Part shown: piece by piece, positions 54,427 to 63,233 of the stretch | How the letters are laid out: every line of letters begins with the position of its first letter | Numbering within the stretch: the stretch's first letter is position 1 | Source: Streptomyces spiramyceticus | GTDB lineage: Bacteria; Actinomycetota; Actinomycetes; Streptomycetales; Streptomycetaceae | Assembly: GCF_028807635.1 (NCBI RefSeq) | Contig: NZ_JARBAX010000002.1 | Span: forward strand, 1,116,001-1,180,000 | Direction: 5' to 3' | Length of the DNA: 64,000 bases | Notes under the pieces: generated by a model | The model's input: only the letters and a program-made list of their open reading frames with translations | Told to the model about the DNA's origin: nothing | Database searches by the model: none | Made by a program: the position numbers and the translations under genes

Positions 54427-54882
54427 ATCGCCGAGAACACAGCCGAGCCTCCCGCCCGGCGGGTCGGCAGGATCAAGCCGTGCCGGCTGATCAGGCTCGA
54501 GCAGCACATCGACCCGCGCGGCAGCCTGTCCGTGGTCGAGTCCGGCGTGACCGTGGACTTCCCCGTCCAACGCGTCTACTACATGCACGGCCAGACCCAG
54601 TCCTCACCCCCACGCGGCCTGCACGCACACCGCACCCTGGAACAACTCGTCATCGCCGTCCACGGCGCCTTCTCCATCACCCTCGACGACGGCTTCCAGC
54701 ACGCCACCTACCGCCTCGACGAACCCGGAGCCGGACTCTGCATCGGCCCCATGGTCTGGCGCGTCCTCAAAGACTTCGCCCCCGACACCGTCGCCCTCGT
54801 CCTCGCCTCACAGCACTACGAAGAATCCGACTACTACCGCGACTACGACACCTTCCTGCACGACGCACGGAGCCTCACATGA
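54427..54882 (+). CDS. NDP-hexose 3,4-ketoisomerase (FdtA/Tyl1a type)
   Basis: 151-residue cupin. CRLIRLEQHIDPRGSLSVVE, YYMHGQ and RGLHAHRTLEQ mark the family of sugar 3,4-ketoisomerases. Tyl1a makes the 3-keto substrate for the mycaminose 3-aminotransferase. No NTG start exists at the expected place: an ideal AAGGAG (54414-54419) is followed 7 bp later by ATC GCC GAG. The gene therefore starts at ATC or has lost its ATG by mutation or sequencing error. The stop overlaps a downstream ATG that opens only a short truncated ORF. Confidence 0.82.
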   Translation: MAENTAEPPARRVGRIKPCRLIRLEQHIDPRGSLSVVESGVTVDFPVQRVYYMHGQTQSSPPRGLHAHRTLEQLVIAVHGAFSITLDDGFQHATYRLDEPGAGLCIGPMVWRVLKDFAPDTVALVLASQHYEESDYYRDYDTFLHDARSLT

Positions 54883-54992
54883 CCAAAGCGACGGAAAAGG
54901 GAATGCCGCAGCACGGGTGCAGTGGCGTCGTTTCTCGGTGCCATTCGGTGGAATGTCCCGCCACCGTCGAGAGGGTCGCCACGGTGAGTTGA
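54879..54992 (+). pseudogene. Truncated ORF after the ketoisomerase
   Basis: ATG at 54879 overlaps the ketoisomerase TGA by 4 bp, the usual sign of the next gene in an operon, but only 37 codons remain (MTKATEKGMPQHG...) before TGA. The transposase relic follows. The original gene, perhaps the mycaminose 3-aminotransferase, was probably cut here. Function is unreadable from what is left. Confidence 0.45.
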
Positions 54993-55062
54993 CCACCGGT
55001 TTTCAGGGCGAGACGGGCCGTGGGCCCGGAGTGAATCGCGGGAGCCGGGGCGGCGCTGAAAG

Positions 55063-55491
55063 GGTGTGCCCGGTGTGTCTGCGAGGGCCCGGAGAATTCC
55101 GTAAGGCTGTGGCGCACGCAGTCACCGGAATTCGAGCGCCCTGCGAAGGGCGTGATGATCACTACTCCGCTTGACCCGAAGCCGAATCCCCACCGGGACC
55201 CGAAACGGACGCCGAAGCCGAAACCCGATCGGGGCCCGAAGCCGGACCCGAAGCCTGTGGCTGACCGACCTCGGCCCGTTGGGGCACCGGGCGCTGCTGC
55301 CGCTGGCGGCGCTGACCGACCGGGTGGACGCCGACTTCGCCCGGGTCGGCGTGGACGTCGGCATCCGTGACTTCGAGGGGCGCTCGTTCCAGGGCCGGCA
55401 CCGGCACGTGACGCCGGCCTCGATCGCCCATGCGCTGCGGCTGTCGCAGGACGGGCGGTGGCGCGGCCACCAGGAGTCCGTCACCGGGTGA
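55063..55491 (+). mobile_element. IS701-family transposase relic (copy 3)
   Basis: The C-terminal ~79 codons of an IS701 transposase (55255-55491: LWLTDL, VDADFARVGVDVGIRDFEGRSFQG, IAHALRLS) survive, preceded by an upstream segment (from 55063, GTGTGCCCGGTGT then GAATTC) like that before copy 2. The internal ~300 codons are missing and replaced by a Pro/Lys-coding low-complexity stretch (55172-55254). Not functional. Confidence 0.82.
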
Positions 55492-55551
55492 CCACGGCGG
55501 TGGCGCGGCCACCGGGCGCCGTCCGGCCGCGCATCGCCTGGCCGCCCGCGC

Positions 55552-57564
55552 TCACTCGCGCTGCGATCCGAGCACGGTCCGGGAGGCGGGCGCCGGGCGC
55601 GGGGGGAGCGAGGCGGACGCGGAGCGCGAGGAGAGCGCCGAACGCACCTGGTACAGCCGCAGGGCCAGTTGGATGTCCAGCACCCGCTCCGGCCCCTGCC
55701 AGTCCTCTCCCAGCAGTTGGCCGATGCGCTCCAGCCGCCGCGAGACGGTGTTGGGGTGCACGCGCAGCGTCTCCGCGGCGCGGGTGGGGCTCCTGCCCGA
55801 CTCCAGATACACCCTCAGCGTGGGGATGAGATCCGTGAAGCGGTGGGTGTCGTAGTCGATCACGGGGCCGATGGTCGTCTTGATGTAGCCGGGGACATCG
55901 TTTTCCTCGGCCAGGAGCATTCCGAGAAACCCCAGGTCGGAGGCGCAGGCGGTGCCACCGTCACCGCCGAGCGCGCGAAGGGTCTCCAGGCACTGCGCGG
56001 CCTCGCGGTGGGCGTCGCTGATGCCGTCGACGGTCGAGGCGGGGCCCGCGGCCCCCACGGTGACCGGGTGCCCCACCCGATCGGTGAGTTCCGGGGCGGC
56101 GGTCTGCGCCACGGCCACGGGGTCGTCGCCGGGCAGCAGCAGGACGACGGCGCCGTCCCGTACGCTGCACAGCCCGCCGAGTTCCTTCGCGTAGTCGGCG
56201 CCGGAGGACTCCAGCCGCGCCGAGGCTCCGTGGGGTCCGCTCGCCACCAGCACGACATGCGGGCGGCGGAAGCTGAGGGAGAACAGCAGGGCGCGCTCCC
56301 TGAGGAGGGCGGGCGAGCGCGGCGCCCCGACCAGATCGTCGAAGAAGTCCTGGTGGCTCTGGGCCTTGGTGGAGTCGTTGCGCTGGATGCGCAGATGCAG
56401 CGCGAGCGTACGGGCGACCATGGGAAGCAGCGGTACGACCGTGTGGTCCGCCTCGGGTCCGACGTCGGTCAGCAGGAAGCCGGCGTTGTACTCCCCGGGG
56501 TACAGGGGGACCGTCCAGTACCCCGGTGCGACGGGGGTGGGTCGGCCGGTTTCGGCGGCCCTGCGGCAGGCGGCGCGCAGGTCGGCGGGGGCGACGGGGC
56601 GCAGGTTCCCGTACTCGGCGAGCGGCCGGCCGAGCGGGCTGCAGAGGCTGGTGCCGCCGCCCAGGGATTCGGCGGCGGCGGCGAGTAAGGCGTCGGCCCC
56701 GCGCCTTTCGAGGACCTGAGTGATCAGGTGCGACTGGAGGTCGGCGGACCTGCGGGTGCCCGCGAGGGCGGCGCGGGCCTCACCGACGTCCTCGCGCAGC
56801 CGCCCGATGGTGTCGCGGAGCTCCTCGACCAGCCGGATACGCTCGATCGCGACGGCGGCCAGATCGGCGAGCGAACACAGCAGGGTGACCTCGTTGGGGG
56901 TCAGGTGCCGGACCTGGCGATCGGCGACGTAGAGCACCCCCACCGAGTCGTCGCCGACGCACAGCGGAACGGCCAGGACCGCGCGCAGCCCTTCCGCGCG
57001 GACGATGTCGTCGACGGTCTCGACGTGCACGAAGCTGCTGTCCCCGAGGTAGTCGGGGGTCCAGAAGGGAGCGTGGCAGGTGCGCACCATGCCGCCCAGC
57101 CCGCCGTCGGCCGGCAGCCGGTAGCTGTCGGCGACCTTGACCGCGTTGCCGTCGGCGCTCAGCACCACCGTGCCGGGCCGGTCCTCGTGGTGCAGGTCCT
57201 CCTGGTGCAGACTGACGTAGGCGACATCCAGCTTGAGCAGCAGCCGTGCTCTGCGGGCGACGGATTCGAGCAGGTCCTTGTACTGCTGGGCGGCGACGAA
57301 CTCGTGCGCGGCGTCGACCAGCGCCGCGAGCTCCGCCTCCCGGTCGCGGCGGTACTCGATCATCGACTGCGCGGTGAGGGCGAGCCGGTTGAAGCGCTCC
57401 AGCCGACGCATCCGTTCCTCGTCGGCGCCCGCGCGTTCCGCGCGCGCCATGAGCCGGTCGTATTCGCTCCGCGGGGCCGACCGGGCAACAAATTCGAGGA
57501 AGGTGAGTGCGTCGTCCGACTCGTCTTCTTCAGACGCTTCTTCACCATAATCCAGGTAACTCAT
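55552..57564 (-). CDS. GAF and PucR-type transcriptional regulator (SrmR/AcyB2-like)
   Basis: 670 residues. An acidic start, a coiled coil (about 40-85), a GAF domain (about 90-245), a second coiled coil, a GGDEF/CdaR-like middle (about 370-540) and a C-terminal PucR helix-turn-helix (AAETLRVHPNTVSRRLERIG near 625). The size and fold fit the pathway activators SrmR and AcyB2 of 16-membered macrolide clusters. Codon 293 (56686-56688) is TTA, placing it under bldA control. ATG at 57564. It probably switches on the PKS and sugar genes. Confidence 0.82.
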   Translation of the reverse strand: MSYLDYGEEASEEDESDDALTFLEFVARSAPRSEYDRLMARAERAGADEERMRRLERFNRLALTAQSMIEYRRDREAELAALVDAAHEFVAAQQYKDLLESVARRARLLLKLDVAYVSLHQEDLHHEDRPGTVVLSADGNAVKVADSYRLPADGGLGGMVRTCHAPFWTPDYLGDSSFVHVETVDDIVRAEGLRAVLAVPLCVGDDSVGVLYVADRQVRHLTPNEVTLLCSLADLAAVAIERIRLVEELRDTIGRLREDVGEARAALAGTRRSADLQSHLITQVLERRGADALLAAAAESLGGGTSLCSPLGRPLAEYGNLRPVAPADLRAACRRAAETGRPTPVAPGYWTVPLYPGEYNAGFLLTDVGPEADHTVVPLLPMVARTLALHLRIQRNDSTKAQSHQDFFDDLVGAPRSPALLRERALLFSLSFRRPHVVLVASGPHGASARLESSGADYAKELGGLCSVRDGAVVLLLPGDDPVAVAQTAAPELTDRVGHPVTVGAAGPASTVDGISDAHREAAQCLETLRALGGDGGTACASDLGFLGMLLAEENDVPGYIKTTIGPVIDYDTHRFTDLIPTLRVYLESGRSPTRAAETLRVHPNTVSRRLERIGQLLGEDWQGPERVLDIQLALRLYQVRSALSSRSASASLPPRPAPASRTVLGSQRE

Positions 57565-58400
57565 GCCGCAGGCGCCCCCATCCCTGTGCTTTACGAATAC
57601 AATGACAGGTTATTACGCTATCAGGGTACCCGATCTAGATCGCCGAGGGTCCTGGAACGGGCTGCGGTAAATCCTCCGCACCCGCTTCCTTTCGCTCCCT
57701 CGCCATAACATTTCATCCCGTTCGTCCGATTCTGATGGACGGCCGGACCGCCGTCCGTACCCCGCAGGACGTTACCGGACGGGTGCCGGCCACGGCATTC
57801 GGCGTCCGGGCGGATCGCCGCGCACTCCCGGCCGGGATCGACTTCCGGACATGAGGCCCGACTCATCAAGCCAGCGGGCAGATATGAATTCCATAAAGAC
57901 CGGATCGCGGTTGAACGCTGCCACTTGAACCGCCTCGGCGAACGGTGGATAAGCTACCGGCGACTCGGGGCGCACCACGCGTTTTCCGGTGAAACAAGCC
58001 GTCGGCTGTCCGATTCTGCATCCCTTCTGCGGGAGGACGGGAATGGGGCTCCGCGGGACGGCCCGACCGGCGCCCGCCCCGGGGCCCGGGGCGCGTCGGC
58101 GCCCACTGCCCCAAGTGCGGACCGCCGGACTTGACTGACCAGGCTGCCGTTCCTTGACCTCGACTCGGCGTGAACTGTTGGGTGTCCGTACGGAGATCAC
58201 CGCGAAGGACCGGTGCGGGTCGGATACCCGCACGGCTTCGGTCGATGGAACTCCCGTACGCGCATAGCGGGTTCGGCGTGCGCACGACGCGTCCGAACGA
58301 CGGCCTCCGCAGCGGAATGCCGCCCGTGCCCCCGACCGCACGGCGCACTCCTCTTCGACACACCAACGGTTCCCCCCCCAACACGGCCCGGAGGATTCCC
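57565..58400. other. Long divergent intergenic region
   Basis: 836 bp without a convincing gene. The first 150 bp next to the regulator are unusually AT-rich and include the palindrome GATCTAGATC (57632-57641), a likely regulator-promoter zone. TTGAAC occurs twice 14 bp apart near 57913-57932, and TTGACC at 58154-58159 could be a -35 for the methyltransferase. GGAGG at 58390 is the methyltransferase ribosome site. Confidence 0.45.
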
Positions 58401-59120
58401 ATGTACGAGAACGACAGTGCGGCCGAGGTCTACGACCTGCTGTACCAGGACCGCAAGGACTACGCCGGCGAGGCCGCCCGGGTCACCGGCCTGATCCGGG
58501 AACGCACGCCGAACGCCTCCAGCCTGCTCGACATCGCCTGCGGCACCGGCACGCACCTGGAGGCCTTCGCCAAGCTCTACGACCGTGTGAGCGGCCTGGA
58601 GCTCTCCGAATGGATGGCGGCCCGCGCCGAGGAGCGGCTCTCCGATGTGACCCTCCACCGCGGCGACATGCGCTCGTTCAACCTCGGCGAGACGTTCGAC
58701 GCCGTGGTCTGCATGTTCAGTTCGATCGGGTATCTGGAGACCGCGGCCGACCTGGAGGACGCGATCGCCGCCATGTCCCGGCACCTCTCCGCGGACGGCG
58801 TCCTGGCCGTCGAACCGTGGTACTTCCCCGACACCTTCCTGGACGGCTACGTCTCCACCCACGCCCTCAGGACGGAGTCGGGAGACCAGGGCGTCGCCCG
58901 CGTCGCCCACTCGACCAGGGAGGGCAAGAAGACCCGGATGGAAATCCACTACCTGATCGCGCACACCACCGACGGCATCCGGCACCGCAGCGAGGTGGAC
59001 TACCTCACGCTGTTCTCCCGTGCGGAGTACGAGACCGCGTACCGCAAGGCCGGCCTGCACGTCGAGTACGTCGAGACGGGCAACGGCTCCCCCGGCTTTT
59101 TCCTCGGCACGCGCGCCTAG
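58401..59120 (+). CDS. Amino-sugar N,N-dimethyltransferase (DesVI/TylM1/SpnS type)
   Basis: 239 residues. SAM loop LDIACGTGTHLE around 43-54, and the family markers MYENDSAAEVYDLLY, CMFSSIGYL and VEPWYFPDTF. It dimethylates the amino group of the TDP-amino sugar. In this cluster it could serve forosamine, mycaminose or both. ATG at 58401 follows GGAGG. It is convergent with the 4-aminotransferase across a strong terminator. Confidence 0.9.
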   Translation: MYENDSAAEVYDLLYQDRKDYAGEAARVTGLIRERTPNASSLLDIACGTGTHLEAFAKLYDRVSGLELSEWMAARAEERLSDVTLHRGDMRSFNLGETFDAVVCMFSSIGYLETAADLEDAIAAMSRHLSADGVLAVEPWYFPDTFLDGYVSTHALRTESGDQGVARVAHSTREGKKTRMEIHYLIAHTTDGIRHRSEVDYLTLFSRAEYETAYRKAGLHVEYVETGNGSPGFFLGTRA

Positions 59121-59158
59121 CGAGCCGACGGGACGACGGAGACCGTCCCGGACGCGAA

Positions 59159-59198
59159 ACGGCCCCTGCCCGGCGGAGAACCGCCGGGCAGGGGCCGT
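59159..59198. terminator. Bidirectional terminator
   Basis: A perfect 18-bp stem with loop AGAA between convergent methyltransferase and aminotransferase genes. Confidence 0.92.
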
Positions 59199-59212
59199 AC
59201 CGTATGCGCCTG

Positions 59213-60361
59213 TTATGCGGGAGCCTGCGCCCCGGCGTTCAGAGCTTTGCGCAAGGAGGACACGACGGTGAGGACGTCGGCGTCCGACAGGCCCGGGTGC
59301 AGGGGCAGGCACAGGGTCCGCTCGGACGCCCACTCCACGCCGGGCAGTTCGCGTCCGGCGTGACCGTAGGCGGGCACCTTGTGCAGGGGGGCGTAGCGGA
59401 AGGTGGTGTAGATGCCGTCGGTGAGCAGGTCGCGCGCCACCCGGTCCCGGACGCCGGGGGGCAGCTGGATCCAGTAGAAGTAGTGCGTGGACTCGTGTCC
59501 TTCCGGGAGCGCGGGCGGCGTCGACACGCCCTCCATTGTGCGCAGTTCGCTTTCGTAGAGGGCGACGATCTCCTTGCGGCGGGCCACGAAATCGGGGAGC
59601 CGCCGCAACTGCACCGCGCCGATGGCCGCGGTGAGGTCGTTTCCGATGACGCGTCGGCCCGGCTCGGGGACGTCCATCTCCCACCAGCGCGCCGAGACCC
59701 TGGCGTATCCCAGGCCGCTGGACTGGGTGAGGCCGTGATAGGCGAGGCGCCGGATGCGGGCGGCCGCCCCGGGATCCTTGACGTAGATCATCCCGCCGTC
59801 GCCGGTGACGAGGACCTTCATCGCGTCGAAGCTCCACATGGCGAGGTCCCCGAAGGTGCCGACCACTCGGCCGTCGATGCGGGAGGCCACCGAACACGCG
59901 GCGTCCTCGATCAGGGTGATGCCCTGGTTCCGGCAGTGCTCGGCGATGCGGACGATGTCGCCGGGGTATCCGCCGTAGTGGAGTGCGATGACGGCCCTGG
60001 TGCGCGCGGTGACGGCCTGCTCGATGTGCTCCAGGGCCGGGTTCAGCGTCCGGGGGTCGACGTCGCAGAAGACCGGGCGCGCTCCCGTCAGCTGAACGGC
60101 GTTCGCTGCGGCGAGGAAGCTGGGCGAAGGGAGCACGACCTCGTCGTCGGGCTGCAGTCCGAGCGATTCCAGGGCCAGGAAGAGGCCCGCCGTACCCGAG
60201 TTGAGGAAGACGACGTGCTCGGGGCCGACCCCGAGGTGGTCGGCGAACGCGGACTCGAATGCTTTGGTCCGTGGTCCGTGACCGAGCCATTGGTCGTCGA
60301 AGACCCCGGCGATCGCCGCCAGTTCCTCGGCACCCATCTGGGGTTGAAAGAGATTGATCAT
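59213..60361 (-). CDS. NDP-hexose 4-aminotransferase (SpnR type)
   Basis: 382-residue DegT/DnrJ/EryC1 enzyme. The PLP lysine is in WSFDAMKVLVTGDGG. The N-terminus MINLFQPQMGAEEL and ARPVFCDVDPRTLNP closely match SpnR, which aminates C-4 in forosamine synthesis. ATG at 60361 has GAGAGGTG upstream. With the 3-dehydrase, 3-ketoreductase, 2,3-dehydratase and N-methyltransferase it completes a forosamine pathway within the window. Confidence 0.88.
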   Translation of the reverse strand: MINLFQPQMGAEELAAIAGVFDDQWLGHGPRTKAFESAFADHLGVGPEHVVFLNSGTAGLFLALESLGLQPDDEVVLPSPSFLAAANAVQLTGARPVFCDVDPRTLNPALEHIEQAVTARTRAVIALHYGGYPGDIVRIAEHCRNQGITLIEDAACSVASRIDGRVVGTFGDLAMWSFDAMKVLVTGDGGMIYVKDPGAAARIRRLAYHGLTQSSGLGYARVSARWWEMDVPEPGRRVIGNDLTAAIGAVQLRRLPDFVARRKEIVALYESELRTMEGVSTPPALPEGHESTHYFYWIQLPPGVRDRVARDLLTDGIYTTFRYAPLHKVPAYGHAGRELPGVEWASERTLCLPLHPGLSDADVLTVVSSLRKALNAGAQAPA

Positions 60362-61022
60362 GGTCACCTCTCGCGTCGCGCTGTCTCGTCCGGGCTTGGG
60401 CAGGTTCGCTCGACGCCGGGCCGCGGTCGCTTCCCGTCCCGTGCGGTGTCCCGGGCGGCGGCGGGGCGAGCGGCCGGAAAGCGGTGGCGCGGCGATGCCC
60501 GGCGGGCCGCCATTCCGGTGAAGTCGCTGTCGGTCACCTCGTGGAAATCGCGCATCCGCCGGGTGTGGCCGGTGGTGGAAGTCGCGCATCCACCGGCATG
60601 TGCCCGGTCTCGGAAGCCGCGTGTCCACCGGCGCGGGACCTACGGCACCGAGCGCGCCGCAGGAGTGGGAATGCGGGACCGATGGCAGGAATTGGCTGGA
60701 ATCGAGCAGGGCGATGTACGTGCCCGTGCACGATATTCGCACGCTCGCCCACGGGATCTCCATATCCGGGGAGGATCGAAAGGAATGTCGTCGGCCATCG
60801 GGATTTCTTGCACGGTCCTTCGGGGGGTGAGGAAGGCTTGGGAGGAAGCGGTTATCCGCGGATACCCGGAGGTTCTCTCCCGTAATTGTGCGCGGTCCGT
60901 GCCGGGCGTTCCGTCGCTTCCCGCACGTCGCTGATGTGCGAGAACGGTCCTCTGCCTTCTTTGCCGATGGTTGACCGGCGGGCGTGGTGCCGATTCCCCC
61001 GCGGTGTAGTTTTCGTAGGCAT
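60362..61022. other. Intergenic region with 34-bp repeats
   Basis: No convincing gene was seen. Tandem repeats occupy 60515-60640. Beyond them is ~380 bp of ordinary non-coding sequence upstream of the aminotransferase and downstream of the fused thioesterase/dehydratase gene. Confidence 0.5.
60541..60640. repeat. Three imperfect 34-bp tandem repeats, operator-like
   Basis: Copies begin at 60541, 60575 and 60609; a weaker partial copy precedes at about 60517. Each contains GTGGA, about nine bases, then TCCAC or a variant (GTGGAARTCGCGCATCCRC), a small dyad. The 34-bp period is close to three or more DNA turns, as in regulator arrays ahead of a promoter. The aminotransferase gene starts 180 bp away. 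Confidence 0.6.
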
Positions 61023-63233
61023 TCAGTAGGAGGCGTGTGCGCACGCGACGAGGGTGCGGAGTTCGACGTTGAGGTAGTTGCCGTGCGCGAGCAGTTCGGT
61101 GAGCTGGCCGAAGGTCGCCCAGCAGAAGCCGGGCGGGCAGCCCGTGTCGAGCTCCGGCCCCGCCTCGACCACCATGTAGCGATTGCGCGCGTGGTAGAAG
61201 CGCCCGCCCTCCTCGGACTGCACCACGTCGTAGCGGATGCGGTCGGCTCCGGCCGTCAGGACCTGGTCCAGGTACGGGGGCGACATGCCGTCCGATTCGG
61301 CTGGCCGGCACTGGACGGTCGGCCCGAACTCGGCGACGTTCAGGGTGCCTACGTCCGACCGCGCCTCCACCAGGGCGTGCAGCACCCCGTTGATCCGCCG
61401 GGTGATCAGAGCCACGAGCCCCTGGGAGCACGGGCGGAGCAGCGGCTGGGTCCACGACGCCACCTCGCGCCGCTCCGCCGTCACCTCCACCGCCATGATC
61501 TCGAAGTGCTTACCGCTGCGGTGCCGGATCGTGCTCTCGGTCCGCTCCCAGCCGTCCCGACGGGCGTCGTCGAGCGGCACGCTCTGCTGGCGCAGCACCC
61601 GCAGTGCCCGGACGTCGGTGAGGCAGCTGGTGATGGCGTGCAGGTCGTGCAGCGGTGCGGCCTCCCCGTAGAAGGAGCGCCGGAGCGCCGCCGGGAAGTC
61701 CTCGTCGTCGTCGGGCGCGCCGTGCGCGGTCGGCAGACAGGCCAGCACGCTGCGGGTGTCCATGTTGACGAGGTCGTCCTGGAGCATCAGCCTGCGGATC
61801 TGACCCAGGGTCAGCCAGCGGAAGGTGGCATCGGCCTCGATGTCCGTGTCGATCTCGACGACCATGTTGCGGTTGCGCTTGTGCAGGAACCAGTCGCCCT
61901 GTTCGGACTGGATGGTGTCGATCAGGACCCGTCGGCCGGGACGGTGGATGAAGTGGTCGAGGAACGGGGTGGACCGGCCGTGGTGCACCTCGTCGAAGTT
62001 GCTGCGGGTGGCCTGCACCGTGGGGGAGAGCTGCAGCCCGTTGACGTTGCCGGGCTCCGGTTTGGCCTGCATCAGAAAGTGCAGGACCCCGTCGAACTCC
62101 CGCGCCAGGATGCCGAGCAGCCCCACCTCGGGCTGCACGATGATCGGCTGGACGCGGGCGACCGGGTCGGCGTCCGAGCTGGTGCGCAGCCCTTCCACGG
62201 AGAAGAAGCGACCCGTCTCGTGCCGCAGGTCGCCGGTGCCCGGCTCGAAGGACCACCGCCGGAGCCGGTCGAACGGGATCGGCTCGACGTGGAAGCGGTG
62301 CGCCCGGCGGTACGCCTCCAGCCAGCGGGGCACGTCCGCCAGCGAGGTGACCGGACTGTCGAGCGTGTCGGCGGAGAGCAGCACCCGTTCCGCGGTGCGC
62401 CGGTGGCCGGCGTATTCGACCGTGCCGACGTCCCCGGGGCGGACCCGCCGGACGCCGCGCGTCCCGGTCGAGAGCAGCGGCGCGAGCGTGTCCACCAGGG
62501 CTCCGCACACCTCCGCGGTCCGCTGGTACGGGAAGAAGTGGCCGCCGGGGAAGGTCCGCATCTCGGCGCCGGCCGCCGCCACCTCGTGCCAGGCCGCCGC
62601 CTCGGCCGCGGTCACAGTGGGGTCGTCGGCACCGGTGAACACGGTGAGGGGGCAGTCCAGGGGCGCCCCCGGACGGTGGGTGTAGGTCCCCACGGCCCGG
62701 TAGTCGTTGCGGATCGCGGGCAGCACCAGCTGGAGCAGCTCCGGATCGGCGAACACTTGGCTGTCGGTGCCGTCGAGCGTGCGGAGTTCCTCGACCAGCC
62801 GGTCGTCGTCGTAGAGGTGCACGGTCATCGGTCGGTCCGAGGCGGGGGCCCGGCGTCCGGAGACCACCAGGCGCACCGGGGCCGCTCCCCGCTGCTGGAG
62901 CACGCGGGCGACCTCGTACGCGACCAGCGCGCCCATGCTGTGCCCGAACAGCACCACAGGGGGCCCGGCCCGTGTCTCCAGCATGTCGGCCAGGGGCTTG
63001 GCCAGGCCCTCGATGGTGTCGATCAGAGGCTCGCTCCTGCGGTCCTGGCGTCCGGGGTACTGGACGGCAGACACCTCGATTCTGTCGGGCAGTTGCCGGG
63101 TGAACGGCAGGAAGGAACTCGCCGAGCCGCCCGCGTGTGGGAAGCACACCAGCCGCACGGCGGGCGACGCGGAAGGCTGGTACCGGCGGAGCCAAAGGTC
63201 ACGCGGGTCCACGGATGCGGACATCAACGTCAT
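61023..63233 (-). CDS. Fused type II thioesterase and NDP-hexose 2,3-dehydratase
   Basis: 736 residues in one frame. Residues 1-255 are an editing thioesterase: GHSMG with Ser99, Asp203 and His232 as the triad, after a VRLVCFPHAGGSAS start. Residues about 295-736 are a complete two-repeat 2,3-dehydratase (IPFDRLRRW... HETGRFFSVEG, then the second half with HRSGKHFEIMAVEV). The first removes stalled units from the PKS; the second starts 2-deoxygenation for mycarose and forosamine. In known clusters these are usually separate genes (TylO and TylX3/SpnO). ATG at 63233 overlaps the rmlB stop by 4 bp. Confidence 0.88.
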   Translation of the reverse strand: MTLMSASVDPRDLWLRRYQPSASPAVRLVCFPHAGGSASSFLPFTRQLPDRIEVSAVQYPGRQDRRSEPLIDTIEGLAKPLADMLETRAGPPVVLFGHSMGALVAYEVARVLQQRGAAPVRLVVSGRRAPASDRPMTVHLYDDDRLVEELRTLDGTDSQVFADPELLQLVLPAIRNDYRAVGTYTHRPGAPLDCPLTVFTGADDPTVTAAEAAAWHEVAAAGAEMRTFPGGHFFPYQRTAEVCGALVDTLAPLLSTGTRGVRRVRPGDVGTVEYAGHRRTAERVLLSADTLDSPVTSLADVPRWLEAYRRAHRFHVEPIPFDRLRRWSFEPGTGDLRHETGRFFSVEGLRTSSDADPVARVQPIIVQPEVGLLGILAREFDGVLHFLMQAKPEPGNVNGLQLSPTVQATRSNFDEVHHGRSTPFLDHFIHRPGRRVLIDTIQSEQGDWFLHKRNRNMVVEIDTDIEADATFRWLTLGQIRRLMLQDDLVNMDTRSVLACLPTAHGAPDDDEDFPAALRRSFYGEAAPLHDLHAITSCLTDVRALRVLRQQSVPLDDARRDGWERTESTIRHRSGKHFEIMAVEVTAERREVASWTQPLLRPCSQGLVALITRRINGVLHALVEARSDVGTLNVAEFGPTVQCRPAESDGMSPPYLDQVLTAGADRIRYDVVQSEEGGRFYHARNRYMVVEAGPELDTGCPPGFCWATFGQLTELLAHGNYLNVELRTLVACAHASY

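Noticed and set aside
58150-58400. Longer start for the N-methyltransferase
   Set aside because: The upstream frame has no family similarity, and ATG 58401 has a proper GGAGG site.
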